A stretch of DNA of 64,000 nt. Origin: Streptomyces sp. MspMP-M5 (GTDB taxonomy: Bacteria; Actinomycetota; Actinomycetes; Streptomycetales; Streptomycetaceae). A program made the position numbers and the translations under genes. The stretch is from NCBI RefSeq assembly GCF_000373585.1, contig NZ_KB891895.1, positions 31,371-95,370 on the forward strand, given 5' to 3'. Shown piece by piece: positions 52,863 through 60,999 of the stretch (the first letter of the stretch is position 1; every line of letters begins with the position of its first letter). Under the pieces are notes generated by a model that was given only the letters and a program-made list of their open reading frames with translations, was not told the DNA's origin and did no database searches.

Positions 52863-53405
52863 TCAGATCCCCATCGTTCTACGGGCGATGCGGTACAGCA
52901 CGTTCGGACGCAGTGGCCCTTCGGGCACGGTGGGGTCGTCGAAATCGTCCGCCGGGTCCCGGGTCATGCCGATCCGGCGCATCACCGCCTGTGAACGGAG
53001 GTTGGTGGCCGTCGTCACGGCGAGGATCTCGGGAAGGTCAAGGGTGTCGAAGCCGTAGGCCAGGACCGTCCGTGCGGCCTCGGTCGCATAGCCCTGGCCC
53101 CAGGCCGCGCGGGCGAGCCGCCAGCCGATCTCCACTCCGGTGAACGGCATGTCGTCGTCGACCTGGTCCAAGCCCGCGAAGCCGATGAACTCGCCCGTGG
53201 CCTGCACCTCGACCGCCCACCACCCGTAGCCTCGCTGGTCGAACTCGGCCTGGAAGCGTGCCACGGAGGCATCGCTCTGTTCGCGGGTGAGCAAGTCACC
53301 CAAGTGCTCCCGAACTTCGGGGTCGGCATTCATGGCCGCCCACGGTTCAAGGTCGGAGTCCCGCCATCGACGGAGGATGAGGCGTTCGGTACGCAGTTCA
53401 GCCAT
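52863..53405 (-). CDS. GNAT-family acetyltransferase
   Basis: A 180-residue RimJ/RimL-like GNAT: MAELRTERLILRRWRDSDLEPWAAMNADPEVREHLG (family N-terminus), IGWRLARAAWGQGYATEAARTVLAYGF (acetyl-CoA loop GQGYATE), EILAVTTATNLRSQAVMRRIGMTRD (motif B). ATG start at 53405. Isolated; substrate unknown. Confidence 0.9.
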   Translation of the reverse strand: MAELRTERLILRRWRDSDLEPWAAMNADPEVREHLGDLLTREQSDASVARFQAEFDQRGYGWWAVEVQATGEFIGFAGLDQVDDDMPFTGVEIGWRLARAAWGQGYATEAARTVLAYGFDTLDLPEILAVTTATNLRSQAVMRRIGMTRDPADDFDDPTVPEGPLRPNVLYRIARRTMGI

Positions 53406-53457
53406 GATGCCCAGCCAACGTGACCGCCGGCCTCAAGGCAATTCCTTTTCCCTCACG

Positions 53458-53976
53458 CTACTGCTCCTCGGTGGAGGGCCGACGCACCTCGAAGTGGAAG
53501 CACCCGTATTCCAGTGCCCGGACGTGTACGAGCACCACGCCCGGATCGCTGAACGCCTCGTCGAAGGCTGCATCGAAGCCGGCCATGGCGTCGGCCGGAA
53601 TTTCCAGGAGGCGGCCACCGGCGATATGGCCCCGGGCGTCGTAGCGGCGCACGGTACGCAGAGCACCCGGTCGGGCGAAGGGGTAGTTCTCGCCGGGGTT
53701 GAAGCCACCGCAGTCATCGGCGTGGATGAAGACGGGCCCCTGCTCGTCGTACGCGCCCGGATCTGCACCGTTCGCGGCGGCCCAACGACGCAACGGCGCA
53801 TACGAGACAAGGGCAATCCGCTCGCCGAGTGTGATGGGTCGCAGACAGCAACGCAGCGGCGAGCCGACGTCGTTGGGGTTCGCGATATACGGGGCGCAGG
53901 GACGGCCCGCGTCGTCGACAACCCGCAGTTCTTTGAGAACGGAGGCATCAACGGGGAGCACGGTGTACTTGGTCAT
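53458..53976 (-). CDS. DUF1203 domain protein
   Basis: A 172-residue protein matching DUF1203-type proteins: CCLRPITLGERIALVSYAPL, YDEQGPVFIHADDCGGF, ENYPFARPGALRTVRRYDARG, HVRALEYGCFHFEVRR. Three or four conserved Cys/His/Asp residues suggest metal or radical chemistry, but the function is not known. ATG start. Stop lies 52 bases from the acetyltransferase start on the same strand. Confidence 0.85.
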   Translation of the reverse strand: MTKYTVLPVDASVLKELRVVDDAGRPCAPYIANPNDVGSPLRCCLRPITLGERIALVSYAPLRRWAAANGADPGAYDEQGPVFIHADDCGGFNPGENYPFARPGALRTVRRYDARGHIAGGRLLEIPADAMAGFDAAFDEAFSDPGVVLVHVRALEYGCFHFEVRRPSTEEQ

Positions 53977-54445
53977 GTACCCATGCTGGACGGAGAGGTG
54001 TGTGCCTGCTGGCGGGAAACGGACGCCACGTTAATGCTTGCCCGTGCAGAAGACCGGATCGCCGACGCTCCGAAGACGACGCCGCTGGGTTGAGTCGCCC
54101 GTAGGACCGGGCCCATCCTGTGGGGCCCTCTGCTGTCGGCGTCCCCAGCCGCACGCCCGGCGACGGCCGGCTGCTGGTGCTGTCGCCTGCCCCGGAGATC
54201 TTGATCACCCATGCGGGTGAGGTTCCGGAAACTCCCGGTCAGGTGGGCCCGACCTTGATGAAGTGGAGATCTCGGAGGCCCTTTGACGGTTGACGCCAGG
54301 GGTCGGAAGTCCCCTGAAATCTCCTGAATCCCCTGACGAAGTAGACAGCGCCACCGAGGAACGGCAGGCCGACGGGGCCCCAGCTGCCCTGCCACGCCTC
54401 CCCAGGCAGTCGAGAATTCTTCAATTCATGGCAAGGGAGCATGAG
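53977..54445. promoter_or_regulatory. Promoter region of the lanthipeptide-locus regulator
   Basis: 469 bases with no supported gene. TTGACG occurs twice, eight bases apart (54283 and 54290), and CTCCTGAA-like units repeat at ten-base spacing at 54311-54337. The ribosome-binding site GGGAG and ATG of the regulator are at 54434-54448. The left half (53977-54250) shows nothing. Confidence 0.5.
54309..54337 (+). promoter_or_regulatory. Phased direct repeats upstream of LuxR regulator
   Basis: Three copies of a C(C/T)CCTGA unit with ten-base period (CCCCTGAAAT, CTCCTGAATC, CCCTGAC) about 110 bases upstream of the regulator start. Same-face spacing suggests a cooperative protein-binding site. A related AAGTCCCC element occurs again before the synthetase gene. 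Confidence 0.5.
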
Positions 54446-55135
54446 ATGGCAGCCATGCGGGAGCCGTTCGGTTCGCCTCGGGCGGACGACTGCTCCGTCG
54501 GCCGGTACACGGGGATCTCCGTCGCAGTGGTGGACAAGGCCCTGGTCATCCGGCGAGGTATCCCTCCGATGTTCGACGCCACTCCCGAGATCCGATCGGT
54601 TCGGTGTTTCTCGGAGGTACCGGCGGTCGGCGACTTGTCCGGTTACGACGTGCTCCTCCTCGGTCTTCATTCGAGTCGGGATCTGGGCCTGCTCCGACTG
54701 GCCCCTGACCTGGCCGTGGTCTGCCGCCTGGTCCTGCTGTGCACGTCGGTCACCACGGCAGCCACGCTGGCCCTGCTCGATGCCGGAGCCGACGGCTACC
54801 TGACCACAGACGCCGACGCGCACGTCTTCCGGGAGGCCGTGCTGCGAGTCGCTCGCGGCCACACCTACCTGTACCGGCCAGTGGCGGACCTGATCCGCGA
54901 CAACAGCAGGCCGGTCACCCCGAAACTGGCGCCGCGGGAGGCGGAGTTACTCGCCTATCTGGCCATCGGGTTCACCCACGCCCAGGCAGCCCGGCGGATG
55001 GGCGTGGCCGTCGGCACGGTGGAGACCTACGTCCGCCGCATCCGAACGAAGTGCGCCGTCTCCGGGCCGATGCGCCTGGCCCGGGTCGCCAGGGAGGTGA
55101 GGCTTCAGCTGATGCTCGACTGCCAGGATCCTTGA
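54446..55135 (+). CDS. LuxR-family response-regulator-like activator (AmfR/RamR-like position)
   Basis: A 229-residue protein: receiver-like N-terminal domain (ISVAVVDKALVIRRGIPPMFDATPEIRS..., VLLLGLHSSRDLG, LLCTSVTTAATLALLDAGADGYLTTDA) with atypical acidic pocket, and a LuxR HTH (LAPREAELLAYLAIGFTHAQAARRMGVAVGTVETYVRRIRTKC). Atypical receiver (no clear phosphorylatable DD..D..K set) as in RamR/AmfR. Start chosen at ATG 54446, six bases after GGGAG; other in-frame ATGs are upstream. A TTA leucine codon at 54947-54949 lies in the HTH region, so bldA control is likely. Directly upstream of the lanthipeptide synthetase gene, probably activating it. Confidence 0.88.
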   Translation: MAAMREPFGSPRADDCSVGRYTGISVAVVDKALVIRRGIPPMFDATPEIRSVRCFSEVPAVGDLSGYDVLLLGLHSSRDLGLLRLAPDLAVVCRLVLLCTSVTTAATLALLDAGADGYLTTDADAHVFREAVLRVARGHTYLYRPVADLIRDNSRPVTPKLAPREAELLAYLAIGFTHAQAARRMGVAVGTVETYVRRIRTKCAVSGPMRLARVAREVRLQLMLDCQDP

Positions 55136-55146
55136 CGGCGGTCAAG
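55131..55146. promoter_or_regulatory. Perfect inverted repeat at end of LuxR gene
   Basis: CTTGAC-GGCG-GTCAAG, six-base arms spanning the regulator's stop codon, at the start of the 289-base region before the synthetase. Could be an operator or a weak terminator; arms are short. Confidence 0.45.
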
Positions 55147-55424
55147 TCCCCGTTTTCAGGACGTCCCGGCGCGACATCATTCCAAGACGTTTTCGTCCCA
55201 CCGCTTCCACGTACCCCGGACATCGGCCGCATCGCGGGGACAACAGGCGCTCGGCGGGCACTCAGCGAGCACCCGACGGGCACTCGACCGACCGCATACG
55301 GTCACTTCCTGCTCCGTGTCCGCACTGACAAGTCCCCAGTTACCTGGACTCGCCCCCAGCTGGCTGTGCAGATAATCATGTTGGTCCCCGCCCATGAATT
55401 CGGCGACCTTTGGGGCTGATTCCG

Positions 55425-58052
55425 ATGGACCTGGCGGCGTTCTACCTCGCACACTGTCTGGCCGATCCGGACTTCTACGACACCGCCCAGCACTGGGACG
55501 ACTCGGCGAGCCGTTTCGCGCTGACCGGTGCGGAGCTGCCCGGCGGATGGCACCGGTCCGAGCAGGAACTGTGGGTGCTGCAACTCCCACCCGGCCGCCG
55601 GCTTCCCGAGCAGGGCTGGAAGGTCCACGTCTCGGCGGGCCTGGACAACGCCGCGGAAGTGCTGGCCGCGGTGTGGGACCACTGCGTCAAGCGCCGGATC
55701 GCGTTCAAGTTCCTGCGCAGCCGGCAGGTCCTGCAGCTCACCAACGCCAAATACGCCGACCGCGGATCCAGCGGAAAGTTCTGTGCGATCTACCCGACCT
55801 CCGACGAAGAGCTGTCGCGGGTGCTCACCGAGCTGGGCGAGGCGCTCGACGGCCAGCCAGGCCCGTACGTCCTCAGTGACCTGCGGTGGCGCAACGGTCC
55901 CCTGTTCGTACGGTACGGCGCCTTCCAGCACCGCACCTGTCGCGGCCAGTCCGGCGAGCCGGTCCCGGCGCTGACCGATCCGAGGACCGGCCGACTGGTC
56001 CCGGACCTCCGCGGGCCGTCCTTCCGAATACCGCCGTGGGTCGAACCGCTCCCCTTCCTGGCCGAGACGATGGCCGCACGCAACAACGGCGGCGACTCGT
56101 TCCCGTACCAGGTGCGAAAGGCGCTGCACTTCTCCAACGCGGGCGGCGTCTATCTCGCGACCGATCCGCACACCGGCCGGAACGTGGTGCTCAAGGAAGC
56201 CCGACCGCTGGCCGGGTTGGACACCGACGGGGTGGACGCGGTGACCCGCCTCCGGCACGAGCACGCCATCCTCGACCAGCTCGCCGGACTGGCCGTGGTC
56301 CCCCGCGTGCTCGGTCACTTCACCTGCTGGGAACACCACTTCCTGGTCCAGGAGTACATCGAAGGGGAGACCCTGACCCGGGAGGCCGCGCGCCGGCATC
56401 CGCACCTCAAGCCGGAGCCCTCGCCCCGGGAAATCGCGGACTTCACCGCCTGGGTGGTGGAGGTCGTCGGGAAGGTGCGCGCCGCGCTGCGCACCATCCA
56501 TTCCCGAGGCGTCGTGGCGGGCGACGTCCACCCCTCCAACATCATGTTGCGCCCGGACGGAGGGGTTGCTCTGATCGACTTCGAGCTGGCGCTGCCCCTC
56601 GGTGCGGCGGACCGTCCGCCATTGGGTGCACCCGGGTTCGTCCCGCCGGCCGGCTGCACCGGCCCGGACATCGACCACTACGGGCTCGCCGCCACCGCGC
56701 TGTGGGTGTTCCTGTCCACAGCGCCCGTCCTTCGGACCCGGGACCCCGGAAAGACGGAGCTCTTCCTCCAGGTCCTGGCGGATCGCTTCGGGGCCCCCGA
56801 CTCCTTCGTCGCCGGCCTGCGCCGCGACCTTCGGCCTGCGGGCGGAACCTCCGGAACAACGGCCGACCGCGGACACCGGACCGGCCTTCAGGCACTCGGC
56901 GATCCGCAGCCGGAGGACTGGACGCACCTGCGGCGGTCCCTCGCCGAGGGCATCCTGGCGACGGCCACCCCGCAGCGACCCGACCGGCTCTTCCCGGGCG
57001 ACGTCGAGCAGTTCCGCACCGGCGGGCTCAACATCGCGCACGGCGCGGCCGGCGTACTGCTCGCCCTGACCGAAGCCGGTCTGCCGCCCGACCCCGAACA
57101 CGTCGACTGGCTGATCCGCGCGGTGGACCGCTGGGAGACGCCACAGCCCGGCTTCTACGACGGGCTGCACGGAATTGCCTACGTCCTCGACCGGTTGGGC
57201 CATCGCGACGCCGCGCTGTCGGCCCTGGACCGCGCGGTGAACCTCAGGGAAACGGAGCCGCCCCTCGTCGGCCTCCACTCCGGGCTCGCCGGAATGGGAC
57301 TGAACCTGCTGCACTTCGGCACCGCGGACGCCGACTGCCTGCGCCGGGCCCTGACGATCGCCGACCGCCTGGCGGACGCCGTACGCACCGGCGGACTACA
57401 GCCGGACCGACCCAGCGCCGCCGGGCTGATGTTCGGGGCGACCGGGGTCGCGCTGTTCTTCCTCCACTGCTTCCGCGCCATCGCGGACCCTGAACTCCTC
57501 GAACTGGCACGGGCCGCTCTGCACCGGGACCTGGCCGACTGCGAAACCGGCCCCGACAACACCCTGCAGGTCCGCGAGCGAAACCGGCTGATGCCTCATC
57601 TCGGCATCGGCACCGCCGGCATGGCCCCCATACTGGGCGAACTGCTCCGGCACCGCGACGACGGACCACTCGCCCTCGCGTACGAGCAGATCCGACGTAC
57701 CTGCCGGGCCGAGTCCGGGATCTTCCCCGGCCTGTTCACCGGCCACGCCGGAGTCATGGCGTCCGTGGCGGCCACCGGCTCCACGCCCGCCCTGGACGAT
57801 CCAGCCGTTCGGAAACACCTGCGTCGACTGTCCTGGTACGCCGAGCTCCGCGACGGACGGCTGGCCTTCCCGGGCGAGCAGCTGTACCGGCTCTCCACGG
57901 ACCTGGCGACCGGCGCGGCCGGTGTACTGCTCGCCCTCACCGCGGTCTTCGACGACCGCCGCGACTTCCTGCCCTTCCTGCCGGCGGCCGTCTCCACGCC
58001 CCGGCAGACCCCGACCTGCGATCCCGCAGGAACTACGGCTGGAAGGAGGTGA
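55425..58052 (+). CDS. Class III lanthipeptide synthetase (LanKC)
   Basis: An 875-residue three-domain enzyme. Residues 1-210: phosphoSer/Thr lyase-like domain. About 215-480: kinase-like domain (FPYQVRKALHFSNAGGVYLAT..., VVLKEARPL lysine, GVVAGDVHPSNIMLRPDGGVALIDFE with HPSN and DFE). About 520-860: LanC-like cyclase (GLNIAHGAAGVLLALTEAGL, GFYDGLHGIAYVLDRLG, PHLGIGTAGMAPILGEL, GLFTGHAGVMASVAA). The zinc-ligand Cys/Cys-His-Gly set of classes I, II and IV is absent, giving class III (RamC/AmfT/LabKC type), which phosphorylates Ser/Thr, eliminates to Dha/Dhb, and forms lanthionine or labionin. The ribosome-binding site of the precursor overlaps its stop. Confidence 0.95.
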   Translation: MDLAAFYLAHCLADPDFYDTAQHWDDSASRFALTGAELPGGWHRSEQELWVLQLPPGRRLPEQGWKVHVSAGLDNAAEVLAAVWDHCVKRRIAFKFLRSRQVLQLTNAKYADRGSSGKFCAIYPTSDEELSRVLTELGEALDGQPGPYVLSDLRWRNGPLFVRYGAFQHRTCRGQSGEPVPALTDPRTGRLVPDLRGPSFRIPPWVEPLPFLAETMAARNNGGDSFPYQVRKALHFSNAGGVYLATDPHTGRNVVLKEARPLAGLDTDGVDAVTRLRHEHAILDQLAGLAVVPRVLGHFTCWEHHFLVQEYIEGETLTREAARRHPHLKPEPSPREIADFTAWVVEVVGKVRAALRTIHSRGVVAGDVHPSNIMLRPDGGVALIDFELALPLGAADRPPLGAPGFVPPAGCTGPDIDHYGLAATALWVFLSTAPVLRTRDPGKTELFLQVLADRFGAPDSFVAGLRRDLRPAGGTSGTTADRGHRTGLQALGDPQPEDWTHLRRSLAEGILATATPQRPDRLFPGDVEQFRTGGLNIAHGAAGVLLALTEAGLPPDPEHVDWLIRAVDRWETPQPGFYDGLHGIAYVLDRLGHRDAALSALDRAVNLRETEPPLVGLHSGLAGMGLNLLHFGTADADCLRRALTIADRLADAVRTGGLQPDRPSAAGLMFGATGVALFFLHCFRAIADPELLELARAALHRDLADCETGPDNTLQVRERNRLMPHLGIGTAGMAPILGELLRHRDDGPLALAYEQIRRTCRAESGIFPGLFTGHAGVMASVAATGSTPALDDPAVRKHLRRLSWYAELRDGRLAFPGEQLYRLSTDLATGAAGVLLALTAVFDDRRDFLPFLPAAVSTPRQTPTCDPAGTTAGRR

Positions 58053-58058
58053 ACCGCC

Positions 58059-58166
58059 ATGGCCATGATCCTGGAGCTGCAGGAGCTGGAGACCCCGCAG
58101 GGTCCCTCGCTCGCCCCGAGCAACGTGCTGAGCACGTTCCTGCACGGCGAGACCACCTGTCTGTGA
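58059..58166 (+). CDS. 35-aa class III lanthipeptide precursor (LanA)
   Basis: Small gene too short for usual gene finders. AAGGAGGTGA overlaps the LanKC stop, seven bases before the ATG. Leader MAMILELQELETPQ carries the amphipathic ILELQ box of class III leaders (as in RamS and AmfS). The rest is short: Ser17, Ser21, Ser25, Thr26, Thr32, Thr33 and a single Cys34 before the last Leu. One Cys and multiple Ser spaced by three residues (S-x3-S-x3-S) suggest at most one labionin/lanthionine ring with further dehydroamino acids. The short core (about 18 residues) and single Cys make it distinct from SapB. Confidence 0.88.
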   Translation: MAMILELQELETPQGPSLAPSNVLSTFLHGETTCL

Positions 58167-58381
58167 AGCGTCACACGACGCACTGCACGGCGCACGACGG
58201 TACGCATCGCGTGAAGCGTCGGTGAGCACAGATCCGCTGGGTGGGGCAGGCCATCACCTCGCCCCACCCAGTGACTGCCCTCGCCACCAGACGCAGCCGA
58301 TGGCCCCGACCTGCCCTCGGACCAGGTCGATCCCCCCTCTCCCGACTCCTCCGCCCTCCCCCGTCCCCACGGAGGCCGCAC
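58167..58381. other. Gap between precursor and peptidase genes
   Basis: 215 bases. GCGTC-ACAC-GACGC forms a small hairpin just after the precursor stop (about 58168-58181), a possible attenuator that would keep precursor mRNA above downstream message. I found no second precursor here. GGAGG precedes the peptidase GTG at 58382. Confidence 0.45.
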
Positions 58382-60469
58382 GTGGCTGACCGGTTCCGGT
58401 TCCCGCCCACCCCGCTTCGCCCGGAGCCCGACGAGATCGGCGGGATCGGCTTCACGGACCCGTACCAGTGGCTGGAGGAGGACAGCAGTGCCACGCTCGC
58501 CTGGGAGGCGGCGCAGAACCGGTTCGCCCGCGACCTGCTGCACACCGATCCGCCCTGGCGTCTGGCGCTCGATGCCGCCCGACGGTTCAACGCCAGTGCA
58601 CTGTCCCACCGTCCTCCGGAACTCCACGGTCGTCGCTGGTTCATGGAACACGTTCCCGAGGACCACGGGCTCCCGGTGCTCGACGTCTCCGACGCCCCTG
58701 ATGTACCGGTTACACCCCATGCCCCGGTGGCCTCGGCATCGGCCCGCCGTGTGCTGGATCTCGCCGTGGAGCTCGCGGAGCCGGCCCCGTATGGGCCGGC
58801 CACCATGCAGTGGCAGCCGTCACCGGACGGCCAGCTGCTCGCCTATCAGGTCTGCGGTCCTGGGCGGGAACCGCTCTTCCGGGTCCGCGACGTGGATTCC
58901 GGGAAGATCCTGGTCGACGGGCTGCCGGAGACCGGCGCCTGCCGGGTGGGCTGGCTGCCCGACGGCCGGCGATTCTTCGTCGTGGTCATCGACCGGGAAC
59001 GGTTGGACCGGTGTCGGGGCGTCTTCCAGGTCGACCTCACGGCATCCGGCTCGGCTCCGGCCGTCTGCCGCGAGGACCTGCCGTCGGAGTTCCCCGCCCG
59101 CGGGGTGAGTGTCTCCCCCGAGGGGCGGTGGGCACTGGCGCATGGCCCCGGCAGGCCCTCCTACGTACGCGACCTTGCGGCGCCCGGCGCCCCGTGGCGA
59201 CCGTTCCTCCGGGACTCACGTTCGGTCTTCCGCGGCGCCCTCGTCGGCGACGAGTTCATCGCGGTGACCGACGACGGCGCACCGCGCGGCAGGGTCGTCG
59301 CCCTCCCGTTGCCCGGCCCGGCGACGGACCCAGCCGGCTGGCGCGAACTCGTCCCACCCGGTGACTCGATCCTGTTCTCCCTCACCCCCGTGGGCCCGGA
59401 GCTGGTCCTGGCCGAGCATGCGAACGGCGCCAGTCGGCTGCGCCGGATCTCCGTCCAGGGCGCTCCGCTGGGCGAAATCCCGCTGCCGGAACCGGGGATG
59501 GCCTGGCCGGGAAGCGGTCGGGACACCGGGCTGGTCACACCGGCCGGCAACGGATGCACCTTCGCCTTCTCCTCCCTCACCCGGTCTCCGGCGGCCTATC
59601 GGTACGATCTGGCCACCGACGCCGTGGTGGCGCTCACAAAACCGCGAGTCGTCATCCCGGATGCGGTGACCCGTAGGGGAACGGCACGCAGCGCCGACGG
59701 AACCGCCATCCCGTACCAGATCGTCTCCCGTGCCGGCGTCGACCTCAGCGTTCCGCAACCCCTGATCATCAGCGGCTACGGTGCCCTCAACATCGCCTGG
59801 CTGCCGGCCTACCTCTTCGCCCTGCCCGCGGCCTGGGTCGAGCTGGGCGGCGTCTACGTCCACGCGCACCTGCGCGGCGGCGGCGAGTTCGGTACCGACT
59901 GGTGGCGCGCGGCCCGCCGCGACACCAAGCAGCGCACATTCGACGACCTGCACGCGGTGGCCACCGACCTGATCCGCCACGGCCACACCACACACAGTCG
60001 GCTCGGCGTCTTCGGCTACTCGATCAGCGCCCTGACCGCAGTCGTCGCGGTGACCCAGCGGCCCGATCTGTACCGGGCGTGCGTGGCCGCGCTTCCCGTA
60101 CTGGACCTGCTGCGCTGCAAGCGGGACCCGGTCACCATGGCCGACATCATGTCCGTGGACTTCGGGGACCCGGACGACCCCGGCGACGCGGCCGTCCTGC
60201 ACCGCTACTCCCCCTACCACCAGGTGCGCGACGACGTCGACTACCCGGCTGTACTTCTCGACTGCGGCTCCGCCGACCGCAGTTGCCCTGCCTGGCACGG
60301 CCGCAAGATGGCAGCCCGCCTGCAACGGGCCACGTCCGCACCGCACCCGGTACTGCTGCGCACCCGGCAGGCCGGACACACCGTGGAGACCTCACCGCAG
60401 GACGCACTACTACGCGAGGCCGAACACCTCGCCTTCATGATCCGCGAACTCGGCCTGAATGTCGCATAG
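58382..60469 (+). CDS. Prolyl-oligopeptidase family (S9) peptidase, probable leader protease
   Basis: A 695-residue cytosolic S9 enzyme: N-terminal beta-propeller (DPYQWLEEDSSATLAWE... is the classic POP beginning), C-terminal alpha/beta hydrolase with nucleophile GVFGYSISALTAVV (GYS replacing GxSNGG), acid in DCGSADRSCPAWHGRKMAARLQ, and His in TRQAGHTVE. GTG start at 58382 after GGAGG; the longer open frame is not coding. In other class III clusters (FlaP-type) a POP removes the leader after ring formation; the gene order supports this role. The nucleophile elbow lacks the second Gly-Gly, which may affect specificity. Confidence 0.88.
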   Translation: MADRFRFPPTPLRPEPDEIGGIGFTDPYQWLEEDSSATLAWEAAQNRFARDLLHTDPPWRLALDAARRFNASALSHRPPELHGRRWFMEHVPEDHGLPVLDVSDAPDVPVTPHAPVASASARRVLDLAVELAEPAPYGPATMQWQPSPDGQLLAYQVCGPGREPLFRVRDVDSGKILVDGLPETGACRVGWLPDGRRFFVVVIDRERLDRCRGVFQVDLTASGSAPAVCREDLPSEFPARGVSVSPEGRWALAHGPGRPSYVRDLAAPGAPWRPFLRDSRSVFRGALVGDEFIAVTDDGAPRGRVVALPLPGPATDPAGWRELVPPGDSILFSLTPVGPELVLAEHANGASRLRRISVQGAPLGEIPLPEPGMAWPGSGRDTGLVTPAGNGCTFAFSSLTRSPAAYRYDLATDAVVALTKPRVVIPDAVTRRGTARSADGTAIPYQIVSRAGVDLSVPQPLIISGYGALNIAWLPAYLFALPAAWVELGGVYVHAHLRGGGEFGTDWWRAARRDTKQRTFDDLHAVATDLIRHGHTTHSRLGVFGYSISALTAVVAVTQRPDLYRACVAALPVLDLLRCKRDPVTMADIMSVDFGDPDDPGDAAVLHRYSPYHQVRDDVDYPAVLLDCGSADRSCPAWHGRKMAARLQRATSAPHPVLLRTRQAGHTVETSPQDALLREAEHLAFMIRELGLNVA

Positions 60470-60999
60470 TTTCCAGCGCGGGCAGCGGCAGCTACCCGCT
60501 CGACCGGCCTGATCACCATCGGACGGTCGGCCCTGTTCATCGGCAGCCGGTCGAGGTTCAGCCCACCTGTCGGTTGACCGAGATCGTTGACCGAGATCGC
60601 GGACGGGCCGCGCATCGCTGGCGTGCGGGCCCTCTGCGCCCGCCGGCGAGCCCGTTGACCCCGCCCTCGTCCGCTGCGGCCAGTACCCCCGCCACCCGTC
60701 GCGCCTCCCGGCGCACGGCGACGACTGACGGCGGCATCCTGGGCAGCCTCCCAGCCGGAACCGGCCTGCCCTCGACTGGCTCGCCGACCGCGGGCGCCGC
60801 CGCGGGCGCCGTCCGGGTGGCGTCGCCTTCCGAGTGTTCCGACGGGTCGTCAGCGGGATGGCCGCGTCGTCGCCTCGCCCATTGTGGGGATAAAGCCGAT
60901 TTTCCGAGTGCCTTGCCCCCGCTGCGTCACGCCTTGGGCGAGCCTTGTCATGCCTCCACAGGCCGAGCCGATCCCCCTCGACACTCGAAAGGATGTGCA
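60470..60999. other. Intergenic stretch before secreted propeller protein
   Basis: 530 bases with no supported gene. Frames are low-complexity and antisense to nothing. An AT-richer patch (GGGGATAAAGCCGATTTTCC, about 60885-60905) is a promoter candidate. AAAGGA lies seven bases before the GTG at 61000. Confidence 0.45.

Noticed and set aside
52625..53143. 172-residue plus-strand frame in the kinase/acetyltransferase gap
   Set aside because: No ribosome-binding site or family; most of it is antisense to the acetyltransferase gene.
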